Of a stretch of 64,000 nucleotides of DNA, positions 1 through 7,667 are shown piece after piece. Position 1 is the stretch's first letter, and each line of letters opens with the position of its first letter. The stretch spans positions 337,142 through 401,141 of the forward strand of contig NZ_WRXM01000003.1 in NCBI RefSeq assembly GCF_010119205.1, read 5' to 3'. The notes beneath the pieces are model-generated. The model did not search any database, was not told where the DNA came from, and worked only from the letters and a program-made list of their open reading frames with translations. Position numbers and translations under genes: made by a program. The DNA comes from Haloarcula limicola. Lineage in GTDB: Archaea; Halobacteriota; Halobacteria; Halobacteriales; Haloarculaceae.

Positions 1-450
1 AACGCCGCCGTAGGGCGGCATCGCCGGCTCCGTGTTCGTCATCGCGATGCCGACGTAGCCCTCGCGCTGGAGTTGGTCCGTGTAGTACCCCAGCATCCCG
101 AGGTGGTTCGAGTCGTTGACGCCCACCGCACCGACGCCGAACTCGTCGGCGCGGTCCATCACCTCACCCGTTGCCGCCGACGCCACGACCGGGCCCAGAC
201 GGGACCCGCCGCTGAGCGTCGCCGCGCCGCCGCGCTCGGCGACGACTTCGATCTCGCCCGCGGGATCGACGTTGCCGTGTTCGATGCCGTGGACGAACCG
301 CGGCAGTCGCAGGAGGCCGTGGGAATGTTTCCCGCGAGCGTCCGCGCTCACCAGCACCTCGGCCGTTTGCTCGGCGTCGGCGTCGCTGATACCGTGTGCG
401 TGGAACGCCTCGGCGGCGACCGACACCGCACGTGACCGATCGAGTTCCAT
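1..450 (-). CDS. Ldh_2-family malate/L-lactate/sulfolactate dehydrogenase, N-terminal part
   Basis: This gene is cut by the left window edge; about 150 N-terminal residues are visible, starting MELDRSRAV at 450. The family oxidises or reduces 2-hydroxy/2-keto acids with NAD(P). Visible family marks are KHSHGLLRLPRF near residue 40 and the NDSNHLGMLGYYT stretch near residue 115, both conserved in the LDH2/MDH2 fold. It begins one base after the stop codon of the lyase large subunit, so it is the last visible gene of a four-to-five-gene operon. The family includes the (R)-sulfolactate dehydrogenase ComC, which fits a sulfolactate reading of the operon, but also ureidoglycolate, malate and 2,3-diketogulonate enzymes. 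Substrate is inferred from context only. Confidence 0.85.
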   Translation of the reverse strand, partial: MELDRSRAVSVAAEAFHAHGISDADAEQTAEVLVSADARGKHSHGLLRLPRFVHGIEHGNVDPAGEIEVVAERGGAATLSGGSRLGPVVASAATGEVMDRADEFGVGAVGVNDSNHLGMLGYYTDQLQREGYVGIAMTNTEPAMPPYGGV

Positions 451-451
451 C

Positions 452-1618
452 TTACGTCGAGGGGCCGATGCGGTGGATGGCGAACTGGCTCTCGCCCAGG
501 GCCTCGCTCAGCGTGACCTTGCCGTTGACGACCTCCTCGATCTCGTCCCAGAGCTGGTCGGTCGCCCACTCGAAGGACTCGTCGCCGACCAGCGCCTCGC
601 TGACGTCGACGTCGGTCTCCTCGGGGACGCGCTCGGCGCTGCCCGGGTTCCCGGTAATCTTGATCGTGGGCATCACCGCGTTCGAGAGCGTGTGGCCCTG
701 TCCCGTCGAGATGACCATGAAGTGCGCGCCGCCCGCGCCGATCCCTGTTACGGATTCGGCACCGTGGCCGGGCGTATCCATGATGTACATCCCCGAATCG
801 CGGGGAATCTTCGCGCCGTAGTCGATGATATCTTGGATGGGGCCGTCGCCGGACTTGACGAGCGCACCCAGCGATTTCTCCTCGATGGTGGTCAGCCCGC
901 CGTCCATGTTGTCCGGCGTGGGCTGTGCGCCACGCACGTCGTAACCCGTAGCCTGAAGCCGTTCGTCCCAGTGCCCGACGCGTTCGAGAATCTCTTCTTT
1001 GACCTCGTCGTTGACCGCGCGCTCTGCGAGTTCGTTCTCGCCGCCGAAGAATTCGGGCGTCTCCGCGAAGCAACCGCGGCCGCCGTAGTCGTCGATGAGC
1101 CGCCAGACCGCACCTGCTGTCGCCTTGTGCTGACAGAGACCGCTCGTCGTATCGGAGGTGGCGCAGTTGATACCGAAAGTGAGGTTCGACATATCCGAGG
1201 GGACGCGGCGCTGGGCGCTGGCGTCTTGGGCGATCTCCTGAGCGGAGTTGACCGTCCGCTTGAGGGCGTTCATGACACCTTTCTCTCGGTGGATGTTGAC
1301 CGAGTCGCTGGGACGGCCGGTCTCGGCGATGTCTTCTGCGAGTTCGTCGCCGTCGACAATCTCGCCGGCGTGGGCGACGACCACCGCGCCGTAGGTATTC
1401 GGATGCGTTGCGTACCCCAGCAGGGTGCGATAGGTCTGGAAGACGTCGGGCTTGGTCTGACAGCGCCCGAGCGGATGCGTGATCGGAATCGCGTCCTCGA
1501 CGATGTCCGCTGCCCGCTTGACCGTATCGTTGGCGTAGGGTGCCGTCGAGACGATGACCGTGTGGTTGCGAATGCCGACGCTGCCGTCGTCGCGTTCGTA
1601 TCCGAGGAATTCACTCAT
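452..1618 (-). CDS. UxaA-family lyase large subunit (SuyB-type sulfolactate sulfo-lyase or altronate-type dehydratase)
   Basis: At 388 residues this has the length of stand-alone UxaA_C/SuyB large subunits. It opens with FLGYERDDGSVGIRNH, the family N-terminus. It has SDTTSG near residue 155 where classical altronate dehydratases read closer to SDAFSG, then the shared GGLTTIEEKSLG near residue 240, and a TGQGH...MPTIKITGNP stretch that resembles remembered SuyB sequence more than UxaA. Cysteines at CATSD and GLCQH could hold an Fe-S cluster or metal. The reaction would be either (R)-sulfolactate to pyruvate plus sulfite, or dehydration of an aldonate. It sits 5 bases after the small subunit and 1 base before an Ldh_2 dehydrogenase. 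The family is certain; the substrate is not. Confidence 0.85.
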   Translation of the reverse strand: MSEFLGYERDDGSVGIRNHTVIVSTAPYANDTVKRAADIVEDAIPITHPLGRCQTKPDVFQTYRTLLGYATHPNTYGAVVVAHAGEIVDGDELAEDIAETGRPSDSVNIHREKGVMNALKRTVNSAQEIAQDASAQRRVPSDMSNLTFGINCATSDTTSGLCQHKATAGAVWRLIDDYGGRGCFAETPEFFGGENELAERAVNDEVKEEILERVGHWDERLQATGYDVRGAQPTPDNMDGGLTTIEEKSLGALVKSGDGPIQDIIDYGAKIPRDSGMYIMDTPGHGAESVTGIGAGGAHFMVISTGQGHTLSNAVMPTIKITGNPGSAERVPEETDVDVSEALVGDESFEWATDQLWDEIEEVVNGKVTLSEALGESQFAIHRIGPST

Positions 1619-1623
1619 TGCTG

Positions 1624-1947
1624 TTACTCACTGATGACTTTCGCCTGGTCGTCGTCGGCGAGGTCGCCGCGACCGTAGTTCGACTCGACGTTGTGGACGT
1701 GGACCCACGTGCCCGCGGGGATGTCCTCTGTCGCGTTGCCGATGCTCTTGCCGTACTTCGTGATCGTCTCGCCGGACGCGATGTCCTCAATGGCGATCTT
1801 GTGGCCGAAGACGACGTCCTCGGCGATCTCGACGGTCCGCTCCTCGTCGCCGACGCCGACCGAAACGGTCTCACCGGCTTCGAGCTCGCGCAGCGCCGTC
1901 GCGACGTTGTCCGTTGGTTCGACTACCTGTAGATACCTGTCGGGCAT
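1624..1947 (-). CDS. UxaA-family lyase small subunit, SAF domain (SuyA-like)
   Basis: A 107-residue SAF-domain protein with the diagnostic VVFGHKIAIEDIASGE and TKYGKSIGNAT motifs near residues 45-70, followed by AGTWVHVHN. In this family the small subunit pairs with the large lyase subunit and contributes metal and substrate binding. I start at MPDRYLQVV (1947) rather than at upstream ATGs because GGAG lies 3 bases before it and a TATA-like CGTTATATGG lies 24-33 bases upstream. Its stop is 5 bases before the large subunit, indicating co-expression. It is separate rather than fused to the large subunit, as in SuyAB, though separate UxaA N-domain proteins also exist. Confidence 0.85.
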   Translation of the reverse strand: MPDRYLQVVEPTDNVATALRELEAGETVSVGVGDEERTVEIAEDVVFGHKIAIEDIASGETITKYGKSIGNATEDIPAGTWVHVHNVESNYGRGDLADDDQAKVISE

Positions 1948-1970
1948 ACACTCCGATGAGGTGCACGCCA

Positions 1971-1980
1971 CCATATAACG
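1971..1980 (-). promoter_or_regulatory. TATA-like element before the lyase subunits
   Basis: Read on the minus strand this is CGTTATATGG, 24-33 bases before the chosen small-subunit start. It lies just upstream of that start, after the end of the exporter gene, so the lyase/dehydrogenase genes could be transcribed separately from the exporter. Inferred by spacing only. Confidence 0.4.
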
Positions 1981-1996
1981 TTTTCTCATGTCACCC

Positions 1997-2980
1997 CTAC
2001 AGCAGGAGCGTCACCGCGGCGAGCGCGAGCAGGCTCACCGTCAGGAAGTGCGCGAGGACGACGGCGATGGGCCGGAGTCCGGTCGCTCGGAGCCGCCGCG
2101 GGTTCAACTCGAAGCCGAGGCCGACGAACGCCAGCGTGAACAGCCAGTCGCTAACGGTGCCGACGGCCGCTTGCGTCTCGCTCCCGACGAGGCCGGCGTT
2201 GACGATGGCGGCGACGGCGAGGAAGCCGACGAGGAACTTCGGAAAGCGGTACCAGATCTCGGTGGCGTCCGCCTTCTCGTTCTCGCTTCCGCCCGCGTAG
2301 CGCAGCGCGTACGCGACGGCGAGGAGGCCGATGAACGTGTTCCGAACCAGTTTCGTTACGGTCGCCCACTGTCCCGCGGTCTCGGAGACGGCGAAGCCAA
2401 CAGCGGCCGTGGGGCCGGTCGAGAACAGGCTCAGACCGGCCCAGATACCGAACGCGCGGTCGGGGAGGCCGAGCATCGACCCGAGAACCGGGAAGACGAC
2501 GAGTGTGACAGCGTCGAACAACAGCACCGTCCCCGCGGCGTAGCTGATGTCGGCCTCGTCGCTGTCGATGCTCCCCGCGACGGCCAGTACCGCCGAGACG
2601 CCGCAGACGCTCGCTCCCGCGGCCAACAGCGAACGGGTTCGGCTCTCGATGCCCGCCCGGCGACCGACGGCCTCGGTGAACGCCACGCCGACGACGACGA
2701 CCCCGGCCGCCAGTCCGACGACGAGCGGCCCCGTACTCGCCAGTTGGCCCAGAGTGAGTTGCGCGCCCAGCAGGACGATTCCGGTCTCTAAGAGGAGCTT
2801 GTGTCGGTCGAGACCCGGTTCGGCCCACTCGGGCGCGCCGACGGTCGCCGCGACGGCCGCGCCGCTCCCGATAGCCGCGACGAGCGGGCTCAGCGGGGTC
2901 GCGTCGCCGATCGCGCGAGCGACGACAGCCATCGCTACCAGTACGACGAGCCCCGGTAGCGGCCGGACGCCCGGCCGCAT
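1997..2980 (-). CDS. YeiH-family (PF03601) putative sulfate/sulfite exporter
   Basis: A 327-residue polytopic membrane protein, the normal length for YeiH/UPF0324. The first membrane segment starts almost at the N-terminus (LPGLVVLVAMAVVARAIG). The conserved ETGIVLLGAQLTL, GASVCGVSAVLA, LSLFSTGPTAAVG, KLVRNTF and FVGLGFELN stretches are present. Members are annotated as sulfate exporters, and SuyZ of the bacterial sulfolactate operon is, as I recall, of this family. I start at MRPGV (2980), which overlaps the stop of the preceding 45-codon ORF as TGATG, rather than at the longer open frame, whose extension is Arg-rich and uncharacteristic. It precedes the lyase genes by 49 bases. Sulfite or sulfate export is inferred from context. 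Confidence 0.8.
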   Translation of the reverse strand: MRPGVRPLPGLVVLVAMAVVARAIGDATPLSPLVAAIGSGAAVAATVGAPEWAEPGLDRHKLLLETGIVLLGAQLTLGQLASTGPLVVGLAAGVVVVGVAFTEAVGRRAGIESRTRSLLAAGASVCGVSAVLAVAGSIDSDEADISYAAGTVLLFDAVTLVVFPVLGSMLGLPDRAFGIWAGLSLFSTGPTAAVGFAVSETAGQWATVTKLVRNTFIGLLAVAYALRYAGGSENEKADATEIWYRFPKFLVGFLAVAAIVNAGLVGSETQAAVGTVSDWLFTLAFVGLGFELNPRRLRATGLRPIAVVLAHFLTVSLLALAAVTLLL

Positions 2981-3117
2981 CAGAGGACCAGCGTGGTCGC
3001 GGCGACGATGGCGACGCCGAGCGCGGTTGCCTTCCAGCCGCGGTCCGCCGCGGCGACCCGTCGACGGCAGCGAGCGACGAGGCTCCGGGCACTGCTGCTC
3101 GAACCGATGACGTCCAT
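2980..3117 (-). CDS. 45-residue single-span membrane peptide coupled to the exporter
   Basis: A short ORF starting MDVIGSSSSAR. It has a basic middle (SLVARCRRRVAAADRGWK) and one hydrophobic C-terminal segment (ATALGVAIVAATTLVL), so it looks like a small membrane protein or leader peptide. Its TGA shares a base with the exporter ATG, the arrangement of translational coupling. A TTTTATGTAG TATA element lies 24-33 bases upstream, so it would be the first, leaderless cistron of the exporter/lyase operon. No family is recognised. It may be an accessory subunit of the exporter, or only an open upstream frame. Confidence 0.5.
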   Translation of the reverse strand: MDVIGSSSSARSLVARCRRRVAAADRGWKATALGVAIVAATTLVL

Positions 3118-3140
3118 GTACGAGAACGGGTGCGGGGCAC

Positions 3141-3150
3141 CTACATAAAA
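3141..3150 (-). promoter_or_regulatory. TATA element of exporter/lyase operon
   Basis: Minus-strand TTTTATGTAG, ending 24 bases before the ATG of the 45-residue peptide. It lies back to back with the plus-strand TTTAATAATC element at 3197-3206 that serves the ABC permease genes, so the two operons diverge from a region of about 115 bases where a shared regulator could bind. Confidence 0.5.
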
Positions 3151-3196
3151 GTACGCCGTCCGTGCCGCCGCTCGCGTCGCGCGCGGGTCCCACAGG

Positions 3197-3206
3197 TTTA
3201 ATAATC
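3197..3206 (+). promoter_or_regulatory. TATA element of sugar ABC permease operon
   Basis: TTTAATAATC lies 26-35 bases before the ATG at 3232, the spacing of a leaderless haloarchaeal transcript. It supports the ATG at 3232 over the in-frame ATG at 3217. Confidence 0.5.
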
Positions 3207-3231
3207 GACGCCGAGAGTGCCATGTATACGA

Positions 3232-4227
3232 ATGGCAGACACAGCCGAAACTGCGTCCGGCGCAGCCGCGCAAGACCCGGCAGCCGGGCGGCAAAACAGA
3301 TTCGAGCGGTACCGCGACCTCAGATTCACCGAGGAGGAACTGGCGGTCATCCTGTTGACCCCCGTCGTGTCGTTCCTGCTCGCGGTGTCGTTTTACCCCA
3401 TCTTCGACACCGTGATGGCGAGCCTCCACACCGGCTACGTCCTGGAGATCGAGCCGCGCGAGTTCGTCGGTCTCGAGAACTATCGGAGCCTGTACGGGAG
3501 CGGTCCGCTGCTGGATCAGTTCCTGAACGGCGGCGGCTTCTGGAACGCGCTTCGGGTGTCGCTCATCTACACCGTGGTCAGCGTCCCCGTCGAACTCGTC
3601 TTGGGGCTGGGGCTGGCGCTCCTGCTCAACCGCGAGTTCAGAGGGAAGTACTTCGCGCAGGCCGCCATCCTGTTCCCGTGGGCCATCCCGACGGTCATCA
3701 ACGCCCGCATCTGGGCGTGGATGTTCAACGGCCAGTACGGCGTCGTCAACGACCTGCTGGTCCGTGCCGGCATCATCGCCAATCCGTTCCCGTTCCTGGC
3801 GAAGCCGGACGCGGCGCTGGGCGCGATGCTCTTTATCACCATCTGGAAGACCAGTTCGTTCATGGCGCTCATCCTTCTGGCCGGGCTCCAGTCGATCCCC
3901 GACCACCTCTACGAGGCCGCTCGGATGGACGGGGCCTCCCGACTCCGGCAGTTCAAGGACGTCACGTTGCCGCTGCTGAAGCCCACGCTGCTCGTCGCGC
4001 TCATCTTCCGGACGCTCCCGGCGTTCCAGGCGTTCGGCCTGCCCTACGGCCTGACCGGGGGCGGTCCCGCGAGCGCGACGACGACGCTCGTCCTGTTCGA
4101 CCACCAGCTGACGTTCAACCGCCTCAACTTCGGCGAGGGGTCGGCCGCCGCGACGGTGATCACGCTCATCGCGCTCGCCATCGCCATGCTCTACGTCGGC
4201 ACGCTGTACGAACCGGAGGTGCGCTGA
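3232..4227 (+). CDS. Sugar ABC transporter permease, MalF/UgpA type
   Basis: A 331-residue inner-membrane permease of the CUT1 carbohydrate importer class with six predicted spans after a hydrophilic Ala-rich N-terminus. The coupling (EAA) loop reads EAARMDGAS...KDVTLPLLKP near residue 230. GGGPASAT follows, as is common in MalF-like permeases. The ATG at 3232 is chosen because it follows the TATA element by a leaderless distance. The next gene (MalG-type permease) starts two bases after the stop. Its ATPase is probably the gene at 10102. No substrate-binding protein is present nearby, so the substrate can be guessed only from the adjacent GH31 glycosidase and sugar-acid dehydratase. Confidence 0.9.
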   Translation: MADTAETASGAAAQDPAAGRQNRFERYRDLRFTEEELAVILLTPVVSFLLAVSFYPIFDTVMASLHTGYVLEIEPREFVGLENYRSLYGSGPLLDQFLNGGGFWNALRVSLIYTVVSVPVELVLGLGLALLLNREFRGKYFAQAAILFPWAIPTVINARIWAWMFNGQYGVVNDLLVRAGIIANPFPFLAKPDAALGAMLFITIWKTSSFMALILLAGLQSIPDHLYEAARMDGASRLRQFKDVTLPLLKPTLLVALIFRTLPAFQAFGLPYGLTGGGPASATTTLVLFDHQLTFNRLNFGEGSAAATVITLIALAIAMLYVGTLYEPEVR

Positions 4228-4228
4228 G

Positions 4229-5095
4229 ATGGCGACGAGCGACCGCGACCGCGGCTTCGAACTCGAGACGTTCCAGTGGGTCGGCAAGAAGGTCGGCTTC
4301 TACGGGAGCATCCTCATCATCGCGCTGGTGTCGGTGTTCCCCATCCTCTGGATGCTCATCACGTCGCTGAAACAGCCGGGCAACGTCGTCCAGTTCCCGG
4401 TCCAGTACGTCCCCCAGGATCCGACCCTGGAGAACTACCGCGCGGCCCTCGAACAGGCCCCGTTCCTGAGATACCTGTTCAACAGCTTCGTCGTCGCCAG
4501 CGGCACGGCCATCTTGGACGTGTTCCTCGGGTCGCTGGCCGGCTACGCGCTCTCGCGGCTCCGCTTCCGATTCAAGCTTCCCGTCCTGTTGCTCATCCTC
4601 GGGACGGCGATGCTGCCCTTCATCGCGCGGCTCATCCCGCTGTTCTCGCTGGCCCGCTCGTGGGGGCTGCTGAACAGCTACCTCGGCCTCATCATCCCCT
4701 ACGCCGCCTTCCAGTTGCCGTTCGCGGTCTGGATCTTCCAGGCGTACTTCAAGGAGCTCCCCGACTCGCTGGAGGAGGCGGGCCTGATGGACGGCCTCTC
4801 GCGGGTCGGCGTCCTCTTCCGCATCATCCTCCCCGTCTCCGCGCCGGCGATGGCGACGGCCGCCATCATCGTCTTCATCTACGCGTGGAACGAGTTCCTC
4901 TTCGCGCTGACGTTCATGACCGAGGACTCGATGCGGACCATCACGGTCGGGATCGCCCTCTACCAGGGCGAGTTCCAGTACCCGTGGGGCACCATCTCCG
5001 CGGCGGTGTTCATGTCCGTCATCCCGCTCATCCTGTTCATGCTGTTCTTCCAGCGGAAGGTCGTCGAGGGACTGACCGCCACGGGCAAGGCCTGA
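4229..5095 (+). CDS. Sugar ABC transporter permease, MalG/UgpE type
   Basis: A 288-residue permease that pairs with the preceding MalF-type protein to form a CUT1 sugar importer channel. It has six hydrophobic segments, starting with YGSILIIALVSVFPILWML. The coupling loop is EEAGLMDGLSRVGVLFRIILP near residue 190, and the C-terminus YQGEFQYPWG...FFQRKVVEGLTATGKA is typical of MalG-like proteins. It starts just after the upstream stop, so it is co-transcribed. A T-rich stretch 19 bases after its stop is a likely transcription terminator. Confidence 0.9.
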   Translation: MATSDRDRGFELETFQWVGKKVGFYGSILIIALVSVFPILWMLITSLKQPGNVVQFPVQYVPQDPTLENYRAALEQAPFLRYLFNSFVVASGTAILDVFLGSLAGYALSRLRFRFKLPVLLLILGTAMLPFIARLIPLFSLARSWGLLNSYLGLIIPYAAFQLPFAVWIFQAYFKELPDSLEEAGLMDGLSRVGVLFRIILPVSAPAMATAAIIVFIYAWNEFLFALTFMTEDSMRTITVGIALYQGEFQYPWGTISAAVFMSVIPLILFMLFFQRKVVEGLTATGKA

Positions 5096-5113
5096 GCCAG
5101 CGGCTTCGATCGC

Positions 5114-5119
5114 TTTTTT
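5114..5119 (+). terminator. T-tract terminator after permease operon
   Basis: A run of six T residues 19 bases after the permease stop codon, in otherwise GC-rich sequence. Short T-runs end many archaeal transcripts; no hairpin was required or seen. Confidence 0.4.
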
Positions 5120-5260
5120 CCGTCTGTTCTTCTCTCGTGTGCCGGTCGTCCGGAGTCAGTTCCGAGAATCGATAGGGCCGGAGGTCCCGCTGGGTCGGCC
5201 TTCAGCGCGCTCGCCGTCGGTCCAGCCGTGAGAAACGGTAAAACGGCAGCGCCGGCCCTT

Positions 5261-6226
5261 CTACTCGTTGACGACGTTGTACGGTTCCTCGCCTACGAGC
5301 GCGGAGCGGACGATGTCGGTGACGGTGCGGCGGCGCTGGTCGTTGGCCTCCTCGCTGTACCACGCGACGTGGGGCGTCGTGAGCGCCTTCGGGTGGTCCC
5401 GGAGCGGGTCGTCCTCGGCCGGCGGTTCGTCGGGGAATACGTCGAGGCCGGCACCGGCGATCTCACCGGCTTCGAGCGCGTCGTAGAGCGCGTCCGTGTC
5501 GACGATCGGGCCGCGGGCGACGTTGACGAAGTAGGCGTCCTCGCGCATGCGGGCGAACGCGTCGGCGTCGAACAGCTCGCGCGTGTCGGGCGTCAGCGGG
5601 GAGTGGACGGTGACGAAGTCGGCCCGCTCCAGTACCTCCTCGAACTCGACGAGGTCGGCGGGGTCGTCCGCTACGTCTTCCGCGGAGAGGAACGGGTCGC
5701 TGGCGACCACATCTGCTCCGAGCGCGTCGGCGCGTTCGCCGACGGCGCGGCCGATCGCGCCGTAGCCGACGACGCCGACCGTCCGGGTCGAGAGGCGGTG
5801 GATGGGCGCGGCGACCGAGCGGTCCCACTCGCCGTCGGCGACGGAGGCGTCGTAGGACTTGAGACCGCGGGCGAGCGCGAGGTACAGGGTCAGCGCGTGG
5901 ACCGATACCTCCTCTAGGCAGTAGTCGGGGACGTTCGTGACCGGAATCCCGCGGTCGCTGGCCGCGTCGACGGCGATGTTGTCGACGCCGATGCCGTACC
6001 GAGAGATGACCCGACAGTCCTCTAAGGCGCCGATGGCCGCTTCGTCTAAGTCGTACCGGAGGTTGATCACCGCGTCCGCGTCGGCGAGGGTCTCGTGGGC
6101 GTCGGCGGCGTCCTCGCCTACGTCGCCGGTGAGTTCGATTACGTCGGCGATGTCGGAGAGGCCCTCGCGTTCGATGGATAGGTCCTCGAAGTCGTGGTCC
6201 GTGACGACGACGGTGTGTCGTGACAT
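5261..6226 (-). CDS. D-2-hydroxyacid dehydrogenase (SerA/GyaR-like)
   Basis: A 321-residue NAD-dependent D-isomer 2-hydroxyacid dehydrogenase. It has the Rossmann motif VGVVGYGAIGRAVGERADALGADV near residues 148-171. The catalytic Arg is in NVARGPIVD and the catalytic His in TPHVAWYSEEA near the C-terminus. Such enzymes interconvert 2-keto acids (glyoxylate, hydroxypyruvate, phosphoglycerate and relatives) with D-2-hydroxyacids. It follows the enolase-superfamily dehydratase by 24 bases on the same strand, so the two form an operon. The (S)-sulfolactate dehydrogenase SlcC is of this family, so it might also serve the neighbouring putative sulfolactate operon, but the dehydratase pairing argues equally for a sugar-acid product. 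Confidence 0.88.
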   Translation of the reverse strand: MSRHTVVVTDHDFEDLSIEREGLSDIADVIELTGDVGEDAADAHETLADADAVINLRYDLDEAAIGALEDCRVISRYGIGVDNIAVDAASDRGIPVTNVPDYCLEEVSVHALTLYLALARGLKSYDASVADGEWDRSVAAPIHRLSTRTVGVVGYGAIGRAVGERADALGADVVASDPFLSAEDVADDPADLVEFEEVLERADFVTVHSPLTPDTRELFDADAFARMREDAYFVNVARGPIVDTDALYDALEAGEIAGAGLDVFPDEPPAEDDPLRDHPKALTTPHVAWYSEEANDQRRRTVTDIVRSALVGEEPYNVVNE

Positions 6227-6250
6227 AGGGGAAGAGTGGACGCTCCGGGG

Positions 6251-7516
6251 TTAAATAATCAGGTCGTAGCCGTCCACGAGGTACTCCGCACAGAGATCGC
6301 GGTCCAACTCGACGCCGAGGCCCGGGCCTTCGGGGAGGTCGATGTAGCCGTCGTCGAGAATCGGACCGGAGCCCGCGACGCGGTCGACCATGTCGTTCCA
6401 CCACGGCACGTCGCGGGAGTGCCACTCCATGCAGAGGAAGTTCGGGATGGCCGCCGAGACGTGCGCGCCCGCGACGGTGCCCAGCGGCGAGGAGATGTTG
6501 TGCGAGGCGATGGGGACGCCGTAGAGGTCACAGACGGTGGCGATGTCGACGTACTCACCGAGGCCGCCGCACTTGTTCACGTCGGGCGCGGCGATGTCCA
6601 GCATCCCCTCGCGGGCGGCGTCGTTGAACTGGCTCGTCGTCACGAGATTCTCGCCGGTCAGGACCGGCATGTCGAGCGCCTCGGTGACTCGCTTCTGGGA
6701 CTCGGTCTTCTCCGGTGGGACCGGGTCTTCGAGCCACGCGAGGTCGAAGCGTTCGAGCTTCTTCCCGAGCCGGATGGCCGTCTCCGTCGTGAAGTTCCAG
6801 TGGAGGTCCATCCCGAGGTCGACGTCGTAGCCGATCTCGTCCCGGACCGCTTCGACGAGGCTGACCTTGTGTTCGAGCGCCTCGTTGTCCATCCGCCGGT
6901 TGGCCTCGTCGTACTCGGCGTGGGTCGGCACGTCGAGGTCGAACTTCAGCGCCTCGAACCCCTCGTCGACGACTTCGCGGGCCGCGCGGGCGTACGATTC
7001 GGGCGTGTAGACGTCCTGTGGGTCGTGCTGGCTAGCCTCGCCCAGCGATTCGCCGCCGTGGGTGTCGCAGTAGATCTTGATCTCGTCGCGGTACTTCCCG
7101 CCGAGCAGTTCGTAGACCGGGACGTCGAACAGTTTTCCCTTGATGTCGAAACACGCCGTCTCGATGGCGGTGAAGGCGGCCTGTCCGATGCGGCCGGTAC
7201 CGGTGTAGCGCTGTTCGAGGAGTTCGCGGATACGGCTCGTATCGAGCGGGTTCTCGCCCTCCAAGTCTACGTCCATCCGCCCCGCCATGTCCAGCGCCGC
7301 TTCCGCGCGGAACGTCTCGCCGAGCCCGTAGACGCCCGCGTCGGTCTCGACCTTGACGATTCCCCAGGTGAAGTTGCCCGCGATGGCCATCGTCTCGATG
7401 CCGGTTATCTCCACGTCCCGTTCGGCCGGTCGGTGAGTCTCCTCCATGCCCATGTCCCGCCACGGCACGCCGCCGCCCTGCGGAATGCGATAGTCCGGTT
7501 GGTCGTCTTGCGTCAT
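6251..7516 (-). CDS. Enolase-superfamily (mandelate racemase/MLE) sugar-acid dehydratase
   Basis: A 421-residue protein with the capping domain first and the (beta/alpha)7-beta barrel after about residue 170. Likely catalytic and metal residues can be read: K191 in KFDLDVP, D237 and H239 in GMDLHWNF, E263 in WLEDPVPPE, E289 in TGENL, H339 in SHNISS and E364 in MEWHS. The Asp-x-His arrangement and Glu ligands are those of acid-sugar dehydratases acting on aldonates such as xylonate, arabinonate, gluconate or galactonate. Haloarchaeal xylonate/arabinonate dehydratase (XacD) belongs to this superfamily and is a reasonable candidate given the YicI-like glycosidase transcribed divergently. The first 35 residues are a polar extension. 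Confidence 0.85.
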   Translation of the reverse strand: MTQDDQPDYRIPQGGGVPWRDMGMEETHRPAERDVEITGIETMAIAGNFTWGIVKVETDAGVYGLGETFRAEAALDMAGRMDVDLEGENPLDTSRIRELLEQRYTGTGRIGQAAFTAIETACFDIKGKLFDVPVYELLGGKYRDEIKIYCDTHGGESLGEASQHDPQDVYTPESYARAAREVVDEGFEALKFDLDVPTHAEYDEANRRMDNEALEHKVSLVEAVRDEIGYDVDLGMDLHWNFTTETAIRLGKKLERFDLAWLEDPVPPEKTESQKRVTEALDMPVLTGENLVTTSQFNDAAREGMLDIAAPDVNKCGGLGEYVDIATVCDLYGVPIASHNISSPLGTVAGAHVSAAIPNFLCMEWHSRDVPWWNDMVDRVAGSGPILDDGYIDLPEGPGLGVELDRDLCAEYLVDGYDLII

Positions 7517-7540
7517 CGTCTGCCCTGTCGCGGAAGCCGA

Positions 7541-7641
7541 CGTTAAAGATTGTGGTGGTCACTCGCGCACGGGTGCAATTCGGCGAGCGGCCGGCGGTCT
7601 CAGCGAAGGCGTAATTCCGGGAGGACGGAGTAGATTTATTA
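7541..7641. promoter_or_regulatory. Divergent promoter between dehydratase and GH31 gene
   Basis: Two TATA-like elements face away from each other: minus-strand ATCTTTAACG at 7541-7550, 25-34 bases before the dehydratase ATG, and plus-strand TTTATTA at 7635-7641, 27-33 bases before the glycosidase ATG at 7668. The roughly 85 bases between them are the natural place for a shared regulator such as the IclR protein at 11284; no clear palindrome was found there. Confidence 0.5.
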
Positions 7642-7667
7642 GCGAGAGCGCCCCGGTGGAAGGTAGG

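Noticed and set aside
116..1678. 520-codon plus-strand ORF opposite the lyase genes
   Set aside because: It lies antisense to three genes with clear family motifs. Its composition is that of a GC-rich shadow frame.
2980..4287. 435-codon minus-strand ORF opposite the ABC permease
   Set aside because: Shadow of the permease gene; only its last 45 codons (from 3117) look meaningful and are listed separately.
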